NCBI GenBank assembly: GCA_963082975.1
Contig: OY720350.1
Location: 14,416,910-14,480,909 of the forward strand
DNA: 64,000 nucleotides
Source of the DNA: Labia minor
Taxonomy: Eukaryota; Arthropoda; Insecta; Dermaptera; Spongiphoridae
Reading direction: 5' to 3'
Part shown: positions 45,895-56,288 of the stretch, piece by piece
Layout: each line of letters begins with the position of its first letter
Numbering within the stretch: position 1 is the stretch's first letter
Notes under the pieces: generated by a model
What the model saw: only the letters and a program-made list of their open reading frames with translations
Databases searched by the model: none
Told to the model about the DNA's origin: nothing
Translations under genes and position numbers: made by a program

Positions 45895-48800
45895 TTATTT
45901 TTTTATCAATGTTCTTAATTTATATGTGAAATATTTATATAAACTTTTTTCTAATAAAAAATTAATTAACGATAACAACAAGCCAATAGATAATATTAAA
46001 AATAAAGGACATATATCTATTAAGTGTAACCTTATAAATTGTTTTTCCTTTTCCTTTAATTTATTTAAATATTTACGATAAGAATCTAAATATAAATGAT
46101 CGTTCCTTTTAAGTATTCCTGCTTCACGTAATTGATTTAATCTGTAAATAAAATATTAAAATATGAAGATTTTATAAATTAATCTGAAAGTAATATGAAC
46201 TCATACTTGTAATTAATGATAGAACGAAAGGGGAAGTTTTTGGAAACAGCTAAACTTATATGGGCAAATGCAAAAATTTCTGGTAAATGCACTAATGGAC
46301 AATTCAGACGAGGAATAACCAATTGGGCATTATCATATCGAACTAATGTTGCAATTTTCTTTTCTGGACGATCGCATATACTTTTAAGTGCTTTATAAGT
46401 TGAATCTTTTAATGTACGGAATTGAGGTAACAAATGTTCCTTATATAAAATTCCAAAAATTTTATCTTTTCTGTTGTCCTAAAAAAATTTTATTTTGTTA
46501 AATATTTATTCAAAACATAATTAATTCATCGAGTTATTCTTACATAAATCATATTATAGTATGCAGAATTAGCCATTGTGGTAAAATTATATTTTCTATT
46601 ATTAACCAATCCCTTAAAAAAGTGGTTATAAAGATATTTAAATAAATAAATTTATCCTTTTTTAATATAATATAATTGATTTAAATAATTTCCTTAATTT
46701 TAAATATTACTATTATTTAAAAAAAAATTATAAATATATTTCTTTTTAAATAACTTAAATACCCGTTATATCATTAGCCATTACTTGCCTCTAAATTCGT
46801 AAAAGGAAGATTTAATTTACGAGAGGATAAATTAGCAACTAAATTTGCTGAAAATGATGCTTGTAAAACGATCGCTAATATAAAACAAAAAATGATAACA
46901 ATTTGATAAGAGGTTCTTGAAGGTATTTTTGGGATTCCTGAAAATAAACATAATTCATCAAAATTATTGAATGGGTGAATTATCAAATCATACAATGTTA
47001 AATATATGAGATAAGTAGAAGGCACTACAATATACTTACTATTTTGTAATTATTAAAATTTACCAAATGTTGGCAATCATAAATGGTCTTTATTATCTTT
47101 TAAGTACCTTGAGATTTCGGGTTCTATTACTTAATAATTTAAGGCAGTGGTTCTTAAACTGTGGTCCGCGGACCCCTGGGGGTCCGCGAAGCCTTTACTG
47201 GGGGTCCGCGGTCCTCGGAAAAAAATCATCGTAAAAATATATACATATATAAATATTTAAAGTTCATTGTTTAACTATATCCTCCTAGAGAATTACGGCT
47301 ATAATTTAATACTATTAATAATACTATTTTATTTTATTAAATTGATAATTATGTCAATTAATTTTTTGTGAATAAATAAACATATATAAAAAACTATATA
47401 TAAAATTTGAATTTTCATCCATTCATTCATTTAAAATCATTTTTCGATTGTTCCTTTAAAATAACCCCTCTTAGGGGCTCGGAAGGGGAGGCATATAAGG
47501 GAATTTTCTTTCACTTTGTTATTGGGGAAAACCAGGGGAGGGGATAGTCTTACCCGGAAAAACCCAAATTGTCAGCGTCCACTCTGGGGTTTTAAACAGT
47601 TTTAAAGCAAATGTTAATTATAAGTTCATTTCTCAACGAGTTGTATCTTTAAATTATTTTTATTAATGTTAATTATAAGTTCATTTCTCAACGAGTTGTA
47701 TCTTTAAATTATTTTTATTAATTTAATTAATTATAATTAAATTATAGCTAATAATAGTTTATTATAGCTAATAATTTTTTTTAATTTTTAGTGTAATTTG
47801 CATGATCATTATTTTATAAAAACACTAAACACATTTTGCAATTTCCCAGAAAGGCTGTTTTTGAGAGTAAGTATAAGTTAGTTTTATGAATAAAAAATAT
47901 TTATTTTAATAATATTTTAGAATCAAATTACGAAATTAATAATATTTTAGAATCAAATTACGAAATTAATAATATTTTAGAATCAAATTACGAAATATAT
48001 TTATTATATAAATTAATATTCATTTAAAATGATATTAAATCATTTATTTAAAATGATTTAAAACATTTATTAAAATGATTTAAAACATTCATTTAAAATG
48101 ATATTAAAACATTCATTTAAAATCATATTAAAACATAGCTAGTAAATAATAATTCGTTATATTTATATTATATTTATATTATATTTATATTATTGTAGTT
48201 CAATGTTAATAAATTACTCCATAAAATGGATCGTTGGCTACAAACTGGTTCAACACAGAAACGGAAAGAATCAGATGATGAGGCATCAACAGCAAACTCT
48301 ACCAAGAAACGCAAAACTAGAAAATATTCGGATGATTATTTATCATTTGGATTTACTTATATTTGCAACAATGATGTGGAAAGACCAGTCTGCGTTCTAT
48401 GTCAGGAAAGTTTATCCAATGAAAGTATGAAACCTGCTAATCTCAGACGTCATTTACAAACAAAGCACAGCGAGCATGTTAGTAAGTCTATCGAATTTTT
48501 TAAAATGAAAAAAGAAGAACTTAATTCAAGTCAGAAATTGATGGTAAAGACGGGATCTGGTGGTATGAGTAAGAAAGCAGTAATGGCATCATATGAAGTA
48601 GCTCTACTTATTGCTAAAGCAGGAAAGCCGCATAATATAGCAGAGCAATTAATTCTTCCTGCTACAAAAGTAATTACAAATATAATGTTAGGAACTAAAG
48701 CAGCAAACGATATAAATTTGATTTCATTATCAAATGATACGGTTAAGAATAGGATTGAAGACATGTCATGTAATATAAAAGAAGAATTAATATCGAGAGT

Positions 48801-51800
48801 GCGCAAAAGTCACTATTACTCATTACAATTGGATGAAAGTACTGATGTCACTAATAATGCCAATTTGTTAGCTTTCATTAGATATGAGTTTGAAAATCAA
48901 ATACAAGAAGATGTATTGTTTTGTGATTCACTACCTTCACGAACGACAGCTAATGACATATTTAACAGTTTGAATAATTTTATAACCGAAAATGAAATAG
49001 AGTGGCCAAAATGTGTTGGAATTTGCACTGATGGTGCTCGTGCAATGTCAGGTACAAGAACTGGATTGATTGCTCTTATTAAAAATGTTGCGCCTCAGGT
49101 TGTTTGGAATCATTGCTGCATTCACAGAGAATCATTAGCAGCCAAAAATATGTCACCAGATTTGAAAAGAACATTAGACGAAGTAGTTAAAATTGTCAAT
49201 TTCATTAAGGCTCGTCCACTTAATTCCAGAGTTTTTAAAATTTTGTGTGAGGAAATGGGTAGTCAACATACACATTTATTATTACATACAGATGTACGTT
49301 GGTTGTCCCGCGGGAAAGTACTCATTCGCCTTTTTGAGCTTCGAGATGAAATACGATTGTTTTTAATAGATGCGCATTTTGAACTGACCGAATGTTTCAA
49401 TGATTTTATCTGGTTAGCTAAGGTGGCTTACTTGACTGATATTTTTACAAAATTGAACGAACTTAATTTGAGCCTGCAAGGTACTGTTGTAAATATATTT
49501 AAAGTTGAAGATAAAATAGAAGCAATGATTAAAAAAATCGACTTGTGGTCGAAACGCATCCAGAACGGTGTATATGAGTCTTTTCCAACTCTCAATGATT
49601 TCATAGAAAGCTCCAGTGAAAAATTGCTTAATCAAACGCGTCAATTATTTGTTGAACATTTAATTACTTTGAAAAGCAACTTCAGGAAGTATTTTTCTAC
49701 TCCTGATCCTTGCAATAACTGGATCAGAGATCCATTTAATATGGAAATTACAAATGCTAAACATTTATCTGCACCTGAACAAGATATTCTCGTGGAATTA
49801 TCATGTGATACAACTTATAAACTAAAATTTAACAAAACTGAATTGAGCAACTTTTGGTTACTTCTCAGGTCAGATTATCCTGCGCTTGCAAATAAAGCAC
49901 TTCAACACTTGATTCCATTCTGCACAACATATTTATGCGAACAAGCTTTTTCGGTACTATTTTATATTAAGTCTAAATATAGAAACAAATTAAATGTAGA
50001 GCCGGATCTTAGATTAAAAGTTTCCAATATTAAGCCAGATATTGAGATTCTTGTTTCAAGAAAACAACTGCATACATCTCATTAAATATGTAAGTTATAT
50101 TTAATGAGATAGATGCAGTTATTTTTTAAAATATTTCTTATTTAATATTTTCTGAAAAAAATTATAAAATATTTATATGAATTTAATGTAAGTACCCATT
50201 ATAATTTGTGAGATTTGTTGCTATGACAATGTTTGTATTTTCTTTCTTCAATATTATAATTTCTAATAAAATGTGTTCTACAATATGCAAAAAAATCGTT
50301 ATTCACCAATCACTGTTAGAAATATTCATCATATATCCTTGTCCTTATGAGATCGTAAGCCAGAAATTAATTAATAAAATGACGTAAAGTACCTAAAGTT
50401 GTGATGGGGGTCCGTCAAAAAAAATTTTTTCAAGTGGGGGTCCGTGGAGTACATAAGTTTAAGAACCTATGATTTAAGGAATATAATTTTATTCCATACA
50501 TACTCAGTTTAATGGGGAATCGGGCATTGAATATATGAAATAAATTAAGAATTATGAATGTTTTCTTAAACTTTGAAATAAAAATCTGGAGTGTCTCCAC
50601 TCGACTATCTCGCAATTTGAATTGGATTAAATAACATATATTATATTTACATTAAATTTAATTAATTAAACTATAAATAATATTTATTAAACCAGCGCGT
50701 GTTTGGCTGTTTGTTGTTTGCACCACGTCACGTCCAGGCGCGTCAAGCTGAAATTCTATAAATAACAGTTTTATACAATCTTTAATCATATGAAAAATGA
50801 TCAAACATATATCTTTATTTTTACGGTCAGTTTAGAGGAGTGATTCTCAACCTTTTTTTTTACCGCGGCACACTTTTAACGGTTTAAAAATTTAGCGGCA
50901 TACAAAGAAAAAGATAAGTGTAAAAGTTTACCATATTGAAAAAAGTGGTCCCAAAAACGGTTTACCTTTTTTTTAGAATCAAATTGAAAAAATTTAGAAA
51001 AAAGTCGGAAATGTTTAAAAGCCTCATAATCTCGCGACACAGTGGTTGAGAATCACTGGTTTAGAGGAAAAAAAAATCAAAACGTAGGTAATGACCCTCT
51101 TCCAATTGAGCTGCATTTCTCAAAAGTTGATAGAAAACTACGAATTTTGAATAATGCCCGTGTACCAAATTTCATTATTCTAGCTCAAACCGTTTTTTCG
51201 TAATCTTGTCTACTACACACAGACATTTTTCTCAACCTTAGTAAAAATGACTCAGGGACCTTCAAAACCTATAAAAACATCAAAATCTCGACATCGAAAA
51301 TTTTCGTGATCGCAAGTTAGTAAAAATATATTAATTTATAAATTAAAAAATAATAAATAAAATTTTATAAATATTACCAACCATTATAATACTAAAGTGA
51401 TATTTATTATATATACGAGTATATGTTATATATATATACCTTGAAATGAAAATATTCTAATTATGTATAGAATGTTTGTTGATAAATTTATCTTTTTCCC
51501 TTCAATTATATAAAGAAATAGGCTAAACAAAATGATACTGATTAATAATGTTAACCATAATTCAAACGAAAACACTTTAAATAATTTAGTTAATTTTTCT
51601 TCTTCTCTTATTGAATCCATTTTCTGTATATATGTATATACCCTAAAAATAAATAGATTATCTTCTTACTATCAATCAATTATTGTCTAATGTTAAATAA
51701 ATAAATTAATAACTTGGTAGTTGTAAATGAAAATAGAAAATCAACTGCATTTGCTCTGCCACTTGTGATCATAAAATTTGCAAGTCCGATATCAGCTCGA

Positions 51801-54800
51801 TCGGCTAAAAGTTCAGCGATTAATCCATTCCATTTACCTTTCAAAAGTACTCCCCATTTAAGAGAATTATTGAAATGAATATCCAATCTAGAAAAAAATT
51901 CCAGTTTAAGAATTAAGAATTAATTGAATCCACTTGGAATCAAATGAATTTTATGGATCCCTAGACATACTTGAAATCATAAAATCGAGAAGGACGATGG
52001 ATGAAACAGATGGCTTGAATAGGTGAAGAAAGAATATCGATTGGTTTCTTTACAAGGAAACCCAATTGAAACCGATGGATAAATAATAATAAAGGTAGAT
52101 ATGAAAAAGTTGGGAGAATATATAAATTGAATAGAACTGGCTCAGGATAGGGACGGTTGGAGGAATTTGGTTGCTGAAATCAAGTATTTTTGAGTTGAGT
52201 AGGCAATATGATTCATAGAAAGCTATTTTATTTTTAGGTAATTTATTTTATTGGCAATAACTGTTTAAAAAAGGACTAGGATTTTGCCAAAATAGAAATT
52301 TGAAATTGAAATTATTATATGATTATTATTTTATAAATATCATATAAATATGTAGTTGAATAAAAGTAATAATAGATCATACTTGGAATTTAAATAATAA
52401 GAAAGAACATTCGCTATTTCAGCAATTTTCCCTTCAGCCTTAGAAACATTTTTTTTTGCAAATCCTTGTACCATCACAGGATATTCCTAAAATTCAATAT
52501 ATGTACATTAATTTTTAATTTCTTTAATTTATACTATTGTTTCAGCTTACGTGAAATGTAATTCCTCGTAGAGTAATACCAAGTAAATTCTGTCTCATTG
52601 CAATCGATTGGGGTGGCTTTAAGAAATGATAATTAACATTCAATGGCCAATAGGCCCAGGATTTATTTTGTTTCGGAAGATGTTTCATAACGTTCCATGT
52701 TTCTTGGACAATCCAATAGTCGTTCTTTTTCCAAGCGAGAAGTACTCGGCTATCCGCAGGGATGTAAAGATCTTCTATATAACTATCAAATTGATTCTCA
52801 TTACTCAGCAAGAGCCAATTAAAAAATCGTAATGTTACAGTCTAGGAATTGAAAATGAATTTTATTATTATAATATCTTTATCTTTATATTTCTTATATA
52901 TATGCGCGTATATAAAATATACTATAATATAATTCTTTCTTAAATTATTCAAGCTTTGGTGGTTGGTTTTATTTATAATGGAATTTTGTAAATTAAACCA
53001 CATATTGATATTTGTTATTGTAAATTTATTCAAAAAATACAAACATATACACAACGTTTGATTGCTACTTCTGGAATCGTTATCAAGCGACTGCACTTTT
53101 CGAGTGTCCAGTGACAAGTGACCAATGATCATTAATATAAGATTCAAGTCACCAACCAGATGGCGCTCTGAACGTGCTTAAGCGAAACGTTGTGTATATG
53201 TTTGTATTTTTTGAATAAATTTACAATAACAAATATCAATATGTGGTTTAATTTACAAAATTCCATTATAATTCTATCTTATACATACTACATGTTTTGT
53301 TTTCTATTTGATGAACTTACATCAATTTGTTGAATAAATTTGATGTCCGATTCCATAAGGATATTCAAACCAAGTCTTGGTTCCATGTATTTTTTGTAGA
53401 AATGATTTTGTTTTGAATAATTTATAATAGAACTTGGATTTGTTAATTGCCTTTGTAATGATACTAAATTGGATATAAAACCTAAAACAATAAGTGAATG
53501 ATCTAAAAGTGTAACTTATTCAAATTAAAAAAAAAAATATAATTACACTCTGATTCATAAATAAATAGTTTTAGATCAGGAGCTTGGCAATCCGAAAATG
53601 TAATGAGAGTCTTTAGGCTAAATTCGAAAATATTTATCTTGTTGTTTAAAATAATAAATATATTCTTATCAAAAATACCAGTAACAGGTTTTCCCAAGAT
53701 GTTCAGGATTTAAAATCCGAATGATAATTTCATTGATTACTTAAGAAATCAGAATAACTATTCATATCAGAATAAAATTCTATAAAGTAAAATTTATCAT
53801 GGGAAACCATGAAGTTACAATATTCTGAAAAAGAGAAAACGCGATATTGTCAGAGCCCGCTCTAGCATTTACGGCCCCCAGCGCAATTACCCCTCCTATA
53901 TTCGTAAAATTATTACATTCATAACCAAAATGTCGCCCGTACAAATGTCCGGTTTCCGTCCTCTAAAGCGGGGCAGATCCTTAATACTTGAGAAGGTAAT
54001 ATCCAACCCAATCCTACCATTGACATGCAAAGGAATTATTGAAGAATTCACTTCAACAGGAAATAAAATGAAAATAATTGCCCAAAGAATGATATGAGCG
54101 TATAACACTGAAATAATATTGAAGTTGAGTTGTACTGTTTGCTAAAAGCTGGCCCAAAATCTTAACCTTTAATTTATGGACTTTAAAATAGATAGATATA
54201 TAATGTAATTAGTTATGTAAATTAAATTAAACTTAAAAAATATAAAACTTGATAAGAATCAAATAATGTCTAGAAATATATAACTGCACATTATATTATA
54301 TTAATTAAATAATATTTATACATGAGAGGTATATAATAAATTTTTTGCCAATTTGTTATTTGACACCCAGAAATCGTATTCTAAGTTTCACTTAAATAAA
54401 AAAAAGACTATAGATATTCTTTTGGTTTTCATCTATTACCTCCATTTTGTTTTTAATTTTAATTTTAACTTAAAAATAATAACTTTGAAAACCTATGTGT
54501 ACAAATAAAAAATAATTGTTTATATGCTTTTCTTGTAGATTCCATTTTGATAGTTGAAATTTTGATTTTAAATTTGATATCAGCGACCCCAAAAACCAAT
54601 TTATACCAAGTTTACAATATTGAAATTATTTATACATTAGACATATTATTGTTTATGCTTTACAATTATTTAGATTAGTAATTTTTAAAATATCAAGAGC
54701 GGGAGGGTGTTCGGGCCCCTGATCTACAACTTCACCAAATTACATTGAATTTCATTGAACATCATTGTCATTGAACTTTCTAAATAATAAAATTCTCGTT

Positions 54801-55140
54801 ATCAAAGTCATCGAACCCATTTTATTTTATTCTATTGGCTTTTGTGATATTAGTTATTAGCCAGTCTTCAGTCAAACTACAGTTATTATTTTTTTTTTTT
54901 TGATTTAGTATGTTGATGATTTTTAGTTAGCTTAATTATAAACTCTTCAAGGATCGGTACTGATATAAACATACAATGCGATTTACTAAACTTACCTAAA
55001 GACAAATTTGAAGTAATCCAATGGGTTGCAGCTGGTTTTAACTTCTCTTGTACATTTTTAATTAATGAAATAATCGAAGAATCAAAACAAAGAGCTTTCG
55101 AAAAATATAAAAGAAGGAAAATATATTTAAAAAGATTCAT
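45895..55140 (-). CDS. Ionotropic receptor (iGluR-like chemosensory receptor)
   Basis: Exons found (minus): 55,140-~54,996 (signal peptide MNLFKYIFLLLYFSKALC); ~53,690-53,547 (start unclear); 53,481-53,321; 52,841-52,551; 52,486-52,383; 52,173-51,971; 51,887-51,714; 51,642-51,440; 46,937-46,789; 46,612-46,544; 46,478-46,207; 46,141-45,895. The ligand domain S1 has LRGITFHEYPVM, then GKWNGLIAELLADRADIGLA and SGRANAVDF. M1 is LWLTLLISIILFSLFLYII. The M3 gate is SFSANLVANLSS (SYTANLAA in iGluRs). S2 follows, and M4 (CPLFLILSIGLLLSLI) is in the last exon. Divergent ligand-binding residues suggest an IR rather than a synaptic glutamate receptor. Intron 9 is GC-AG with a perfect AG|GCAAGT donor. 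The 52,383/52,173 junction is out of phase, and the first two exons cannot be joined in phase, so the model is incomplete or the gene is damaged. Confidence 0.8.
47610..48195 (+). repeat. Tandem repeats in the hAT 5' region
   Basis: Three arrays: a 55-bp unit twice (47,610-47,719), a 30-bp unit three times (TTTTAGAATCAAATTACGAA core, 47,908-47,997), and a ~26-bp AAATGAT/AAAACATT unit about four times (48,020-48,135). TTATATTA words run up to the transposase gene. Subterminal repeats of this kind often serve as transposase-binding sites in hAT elements (inference). Confidence 0.8.
48226..50085 (+). CDS. hAT transposase (ZBED5/Buster-like)
   Basis: 619 aa, uninterrupted. A basic N-terminal stretch (KKRKTRK, 27-33) is followed by a BED zinc finger with C56, C59, H76 and H81. 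The RNase-H-like catalytic residues appear as D203 in LQLDESTD, D269 in GICTDGARAMSG and E572 in LCEQAFS. Also present are the hAT CxxH-type word NHCCIHRES (~295-303), RWLSRG before the insertion domain, and the C-terminal dimerisation region (YLCEQAFSVLFYIKSKYRN). All hallmarks of an active enzyme are present. The start ATG at 48,226 is the first in frame. Vertebrate ZBED5/FAM200-type genes derive from this lineage (established knowledge). Confidence 0.92.
   Translation: MDRWLQTGSTQKRKESDDEASTANSTKKRKTRKYSDDYLSFGFTYICNNDVERPVCVLCQESLSNESMKPANLRRHLQTKHSEHVSKSIEFFKMKKEELNSSQKLMVKTGSGGMSKKAVMASYEVALLIAKAGKPHNIAEQLILPATKVITNIMLGTKAANDINLISLSNDTVKNRIEDMSCNIKEELISRVRKSHYYSLQLDESTDVTNNANLLAFIRYEFENQIQEDVLFCDSLPSRTTANDIFNSLNNFITENEIEWPKCVGICTDGARAMSGTRTGLIALIKNVAPQVVWNHCCIHRESLAAKNMSPDLKRTLDEVVKIVNFIKARPLNSRVFKILCEEMGSQHTHLLLHTDVRWLSRGKVLIRLFELRDEIRLFLIDAHFELTECFNDFIWLAKVAYLTDIFTKLNELNLSLQGTVVNIFKVEDKIEAMIKKIDLWSKRIQNGVYESFPTLNDFIESSSEKLLNQTRQLFVEHLITLKSNFRKYFSTPDPCNNWIRDPFNMEITNAKHLSAPEQDILVELSCDTTYKLKFNKTELSNFWLLLRSDYPALANKALQHLIPFCTTYLCEQAFSVLFYIKSKYRNKLNVEPDLRLKVSNIKPDIEILVSRKQLHTSH
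50586..51321 (+). mobile_element. Family A copy interrupted by a hAT MITE
   Basis: Begins CTGGAGTGTCTCCACTCGAC, has a shortened CACG segment (CACGTCACGTCCAGGCGCG) and ends in a degraded GATCGCAAGTTAGT. The MITE at 50,838-51,058 splits it. Apart from MITE and target duplication, the two halves join cleanly. It lies in an intron of the ionotropic receptor, just beyond the autonomous hAT. Confidence 0.85.
50838..51058 (+). mobile_element. hAT MITE (221 bp) nested in family A
   Basis: Ends GAGTGATTCTCAACC and GGTTGAGAATCACTG, with the 8-bp target duplication GTTTAGAG (50,830-50,837 and 51,059-51,066). Same terminal family as 27,417-28,312 and 8914. Confidence 0.9.
52973..53271. mobile_element. 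Foldback MITE in receptor intron
   Basis: About 88-bp arms that are perfect or near-perfect reverse complements (left arm starts TTATAATGGAATTTTGTAAA, right arm ends TTTACAAAATTCCATTATAA). The ~120-bp centre contains GTCACCAACCAGATGGCGC. It lies in the intron 52,842-53,320. No ORF. Confidence 0.85.
53849..54000. mobile_element. Mixed-composition block, likely element remnant
   Basis: CAGAGCCCGCTCTAGC followed by ACGGCCCCCAGCGC, then TGTCCGGTTTCCGTCC, stands out from the AT-rich receptor intron. A similar island at ~54,697-54,725 (GAGCGGGAGGGTG, CGGGCCCC) may be the other end, but the two do not pair as inverted repeats. Identity unresolved. Confidence 0.3.
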
Positions 55141-56288
55141 TTTCTAATGAAATAGTGTCTTTGAATGTTAATGAAATACTTGAAATATAGTAAACAAGCC
55201 CATTAATTTCCTAAACACTCTTAATTACAATCAATAAGGATTTATTATAGTTCTTTGTTGTGTATAAGCTTTAGGAAAGTTTGTTGTTTATTTGAATATT
55301 TAATTACTTTTATATAGATTCAATCTAATGAACATTTAGAATAATATATTATTTATTCAACCTGGTGTTTTACATTTAATTAATTCATAATGATTATTTT
55401 ATTGAAAATTTGTAAATCACTTAATATCCAAAATGTGAATGTTTCTCAAAATAGTTTATTTTCGTTAAAATCTCTAATTGTAAGTTTTGGGTCAAAAAAT
55501 AAATAAAATATGCCATGTTAGAATACAAAATATATATAAGTAAATTTAAGAAATATAAATATCAATTGATTAAAGTTAAGTTCTAAGTTATAAAGAAAAA
55601 ATCTATTTATATATGTGTTCTAATCTTTAATAATTTAGTGAAAATCGAAATATGGGGAAGTCTATTAGGAGTTCTTTAAGGGTATAAATTGTGTTATTAT
55701 TATATTATTAATTATATTATTATTATTAGAAGAAAATTATAGATTGCCTCCTCTTCCAGCCCAATTCATTTACCCACCCATGTTGCATAAGGCATCTAAA
55801 TTTCTTCTCTAACATAATAATTTTTTAATTTGATTAAAAATAAATGCAATTCTATATGATCGATTGGTAAGACTTTAAATTCTCACGACATTTATTAACC
55901 ATATAAACTAATTTAATATTATATATATATGGGAGGGGAACACGGGGGAACGACGTTTCCTTAGTTTTTTTTATGGAAAAAATAGTTTGTTAAAAATTGG
56001 ACTTTTTTGCCCCCCCACTATGCGTTCACCTACTTCTTATTTTACAAATATATCACTGCAAAATACGTCAAGAAATAAATATTTCTATAAAATATGTGTA
56101 TACAAAAATAGAAATTTAATATCATCAACTCATTTTATAGTCACTAGAAGAAATATTAAAATATATAGAAAGAATAAATAAAAATTAAGATAAATATGAT
56201 CTAAATATTCTATTAAATAAATTAAAATGAGAACTTTTAGAATAAATTATTTAATTGAATTGATATTTGAATATTAGAATTTAAAATA
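55141..56288. other. Receptor upstream region and satellite border
   Basis: AT-rich. It should contain the receptor promoter, but no core element could be chosen. A C/G-rich patch at ~55,930-56,025 (GGAACACGGGGGAACGACG, CCCCCCCAC) is unexplained. Confidence 0.45.

Larger units (their letters stand above)
47145..50471 (+). mobile_element. Intact-looking autonomous hAT transposon
   Basis: 3327 bp with ends CAGTGGTTCTTAAAC and GTTTAAGAACCTATG (terminal inverted repeats of ~15 bp with two mismatches). It is flanked by a perfect 8-bp target duplication ATTTAAGG (47,137-47,144 and 50,472-50,479). The left subterminal region contains the palindromic words GTCCGCGGACCCC and GGGGGTCCGCG, mirrored by GGGGGTCCGT near the right end. 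It carries one complete transposase gene and lies in an intron of the ionotropic receptor, in the opposite orientation to that gene. Confidence 0.92.

Noticed and set aside
53896-54108. 70-codon minus-strand ORF with a signal-peptide-like start (MLYAHIILWAIIFILF)
   Set aside because: Its second half is the GC-rich element-like block, and its donor phase does not fit the receptor exons. Kept only as a possible cryptic exon.
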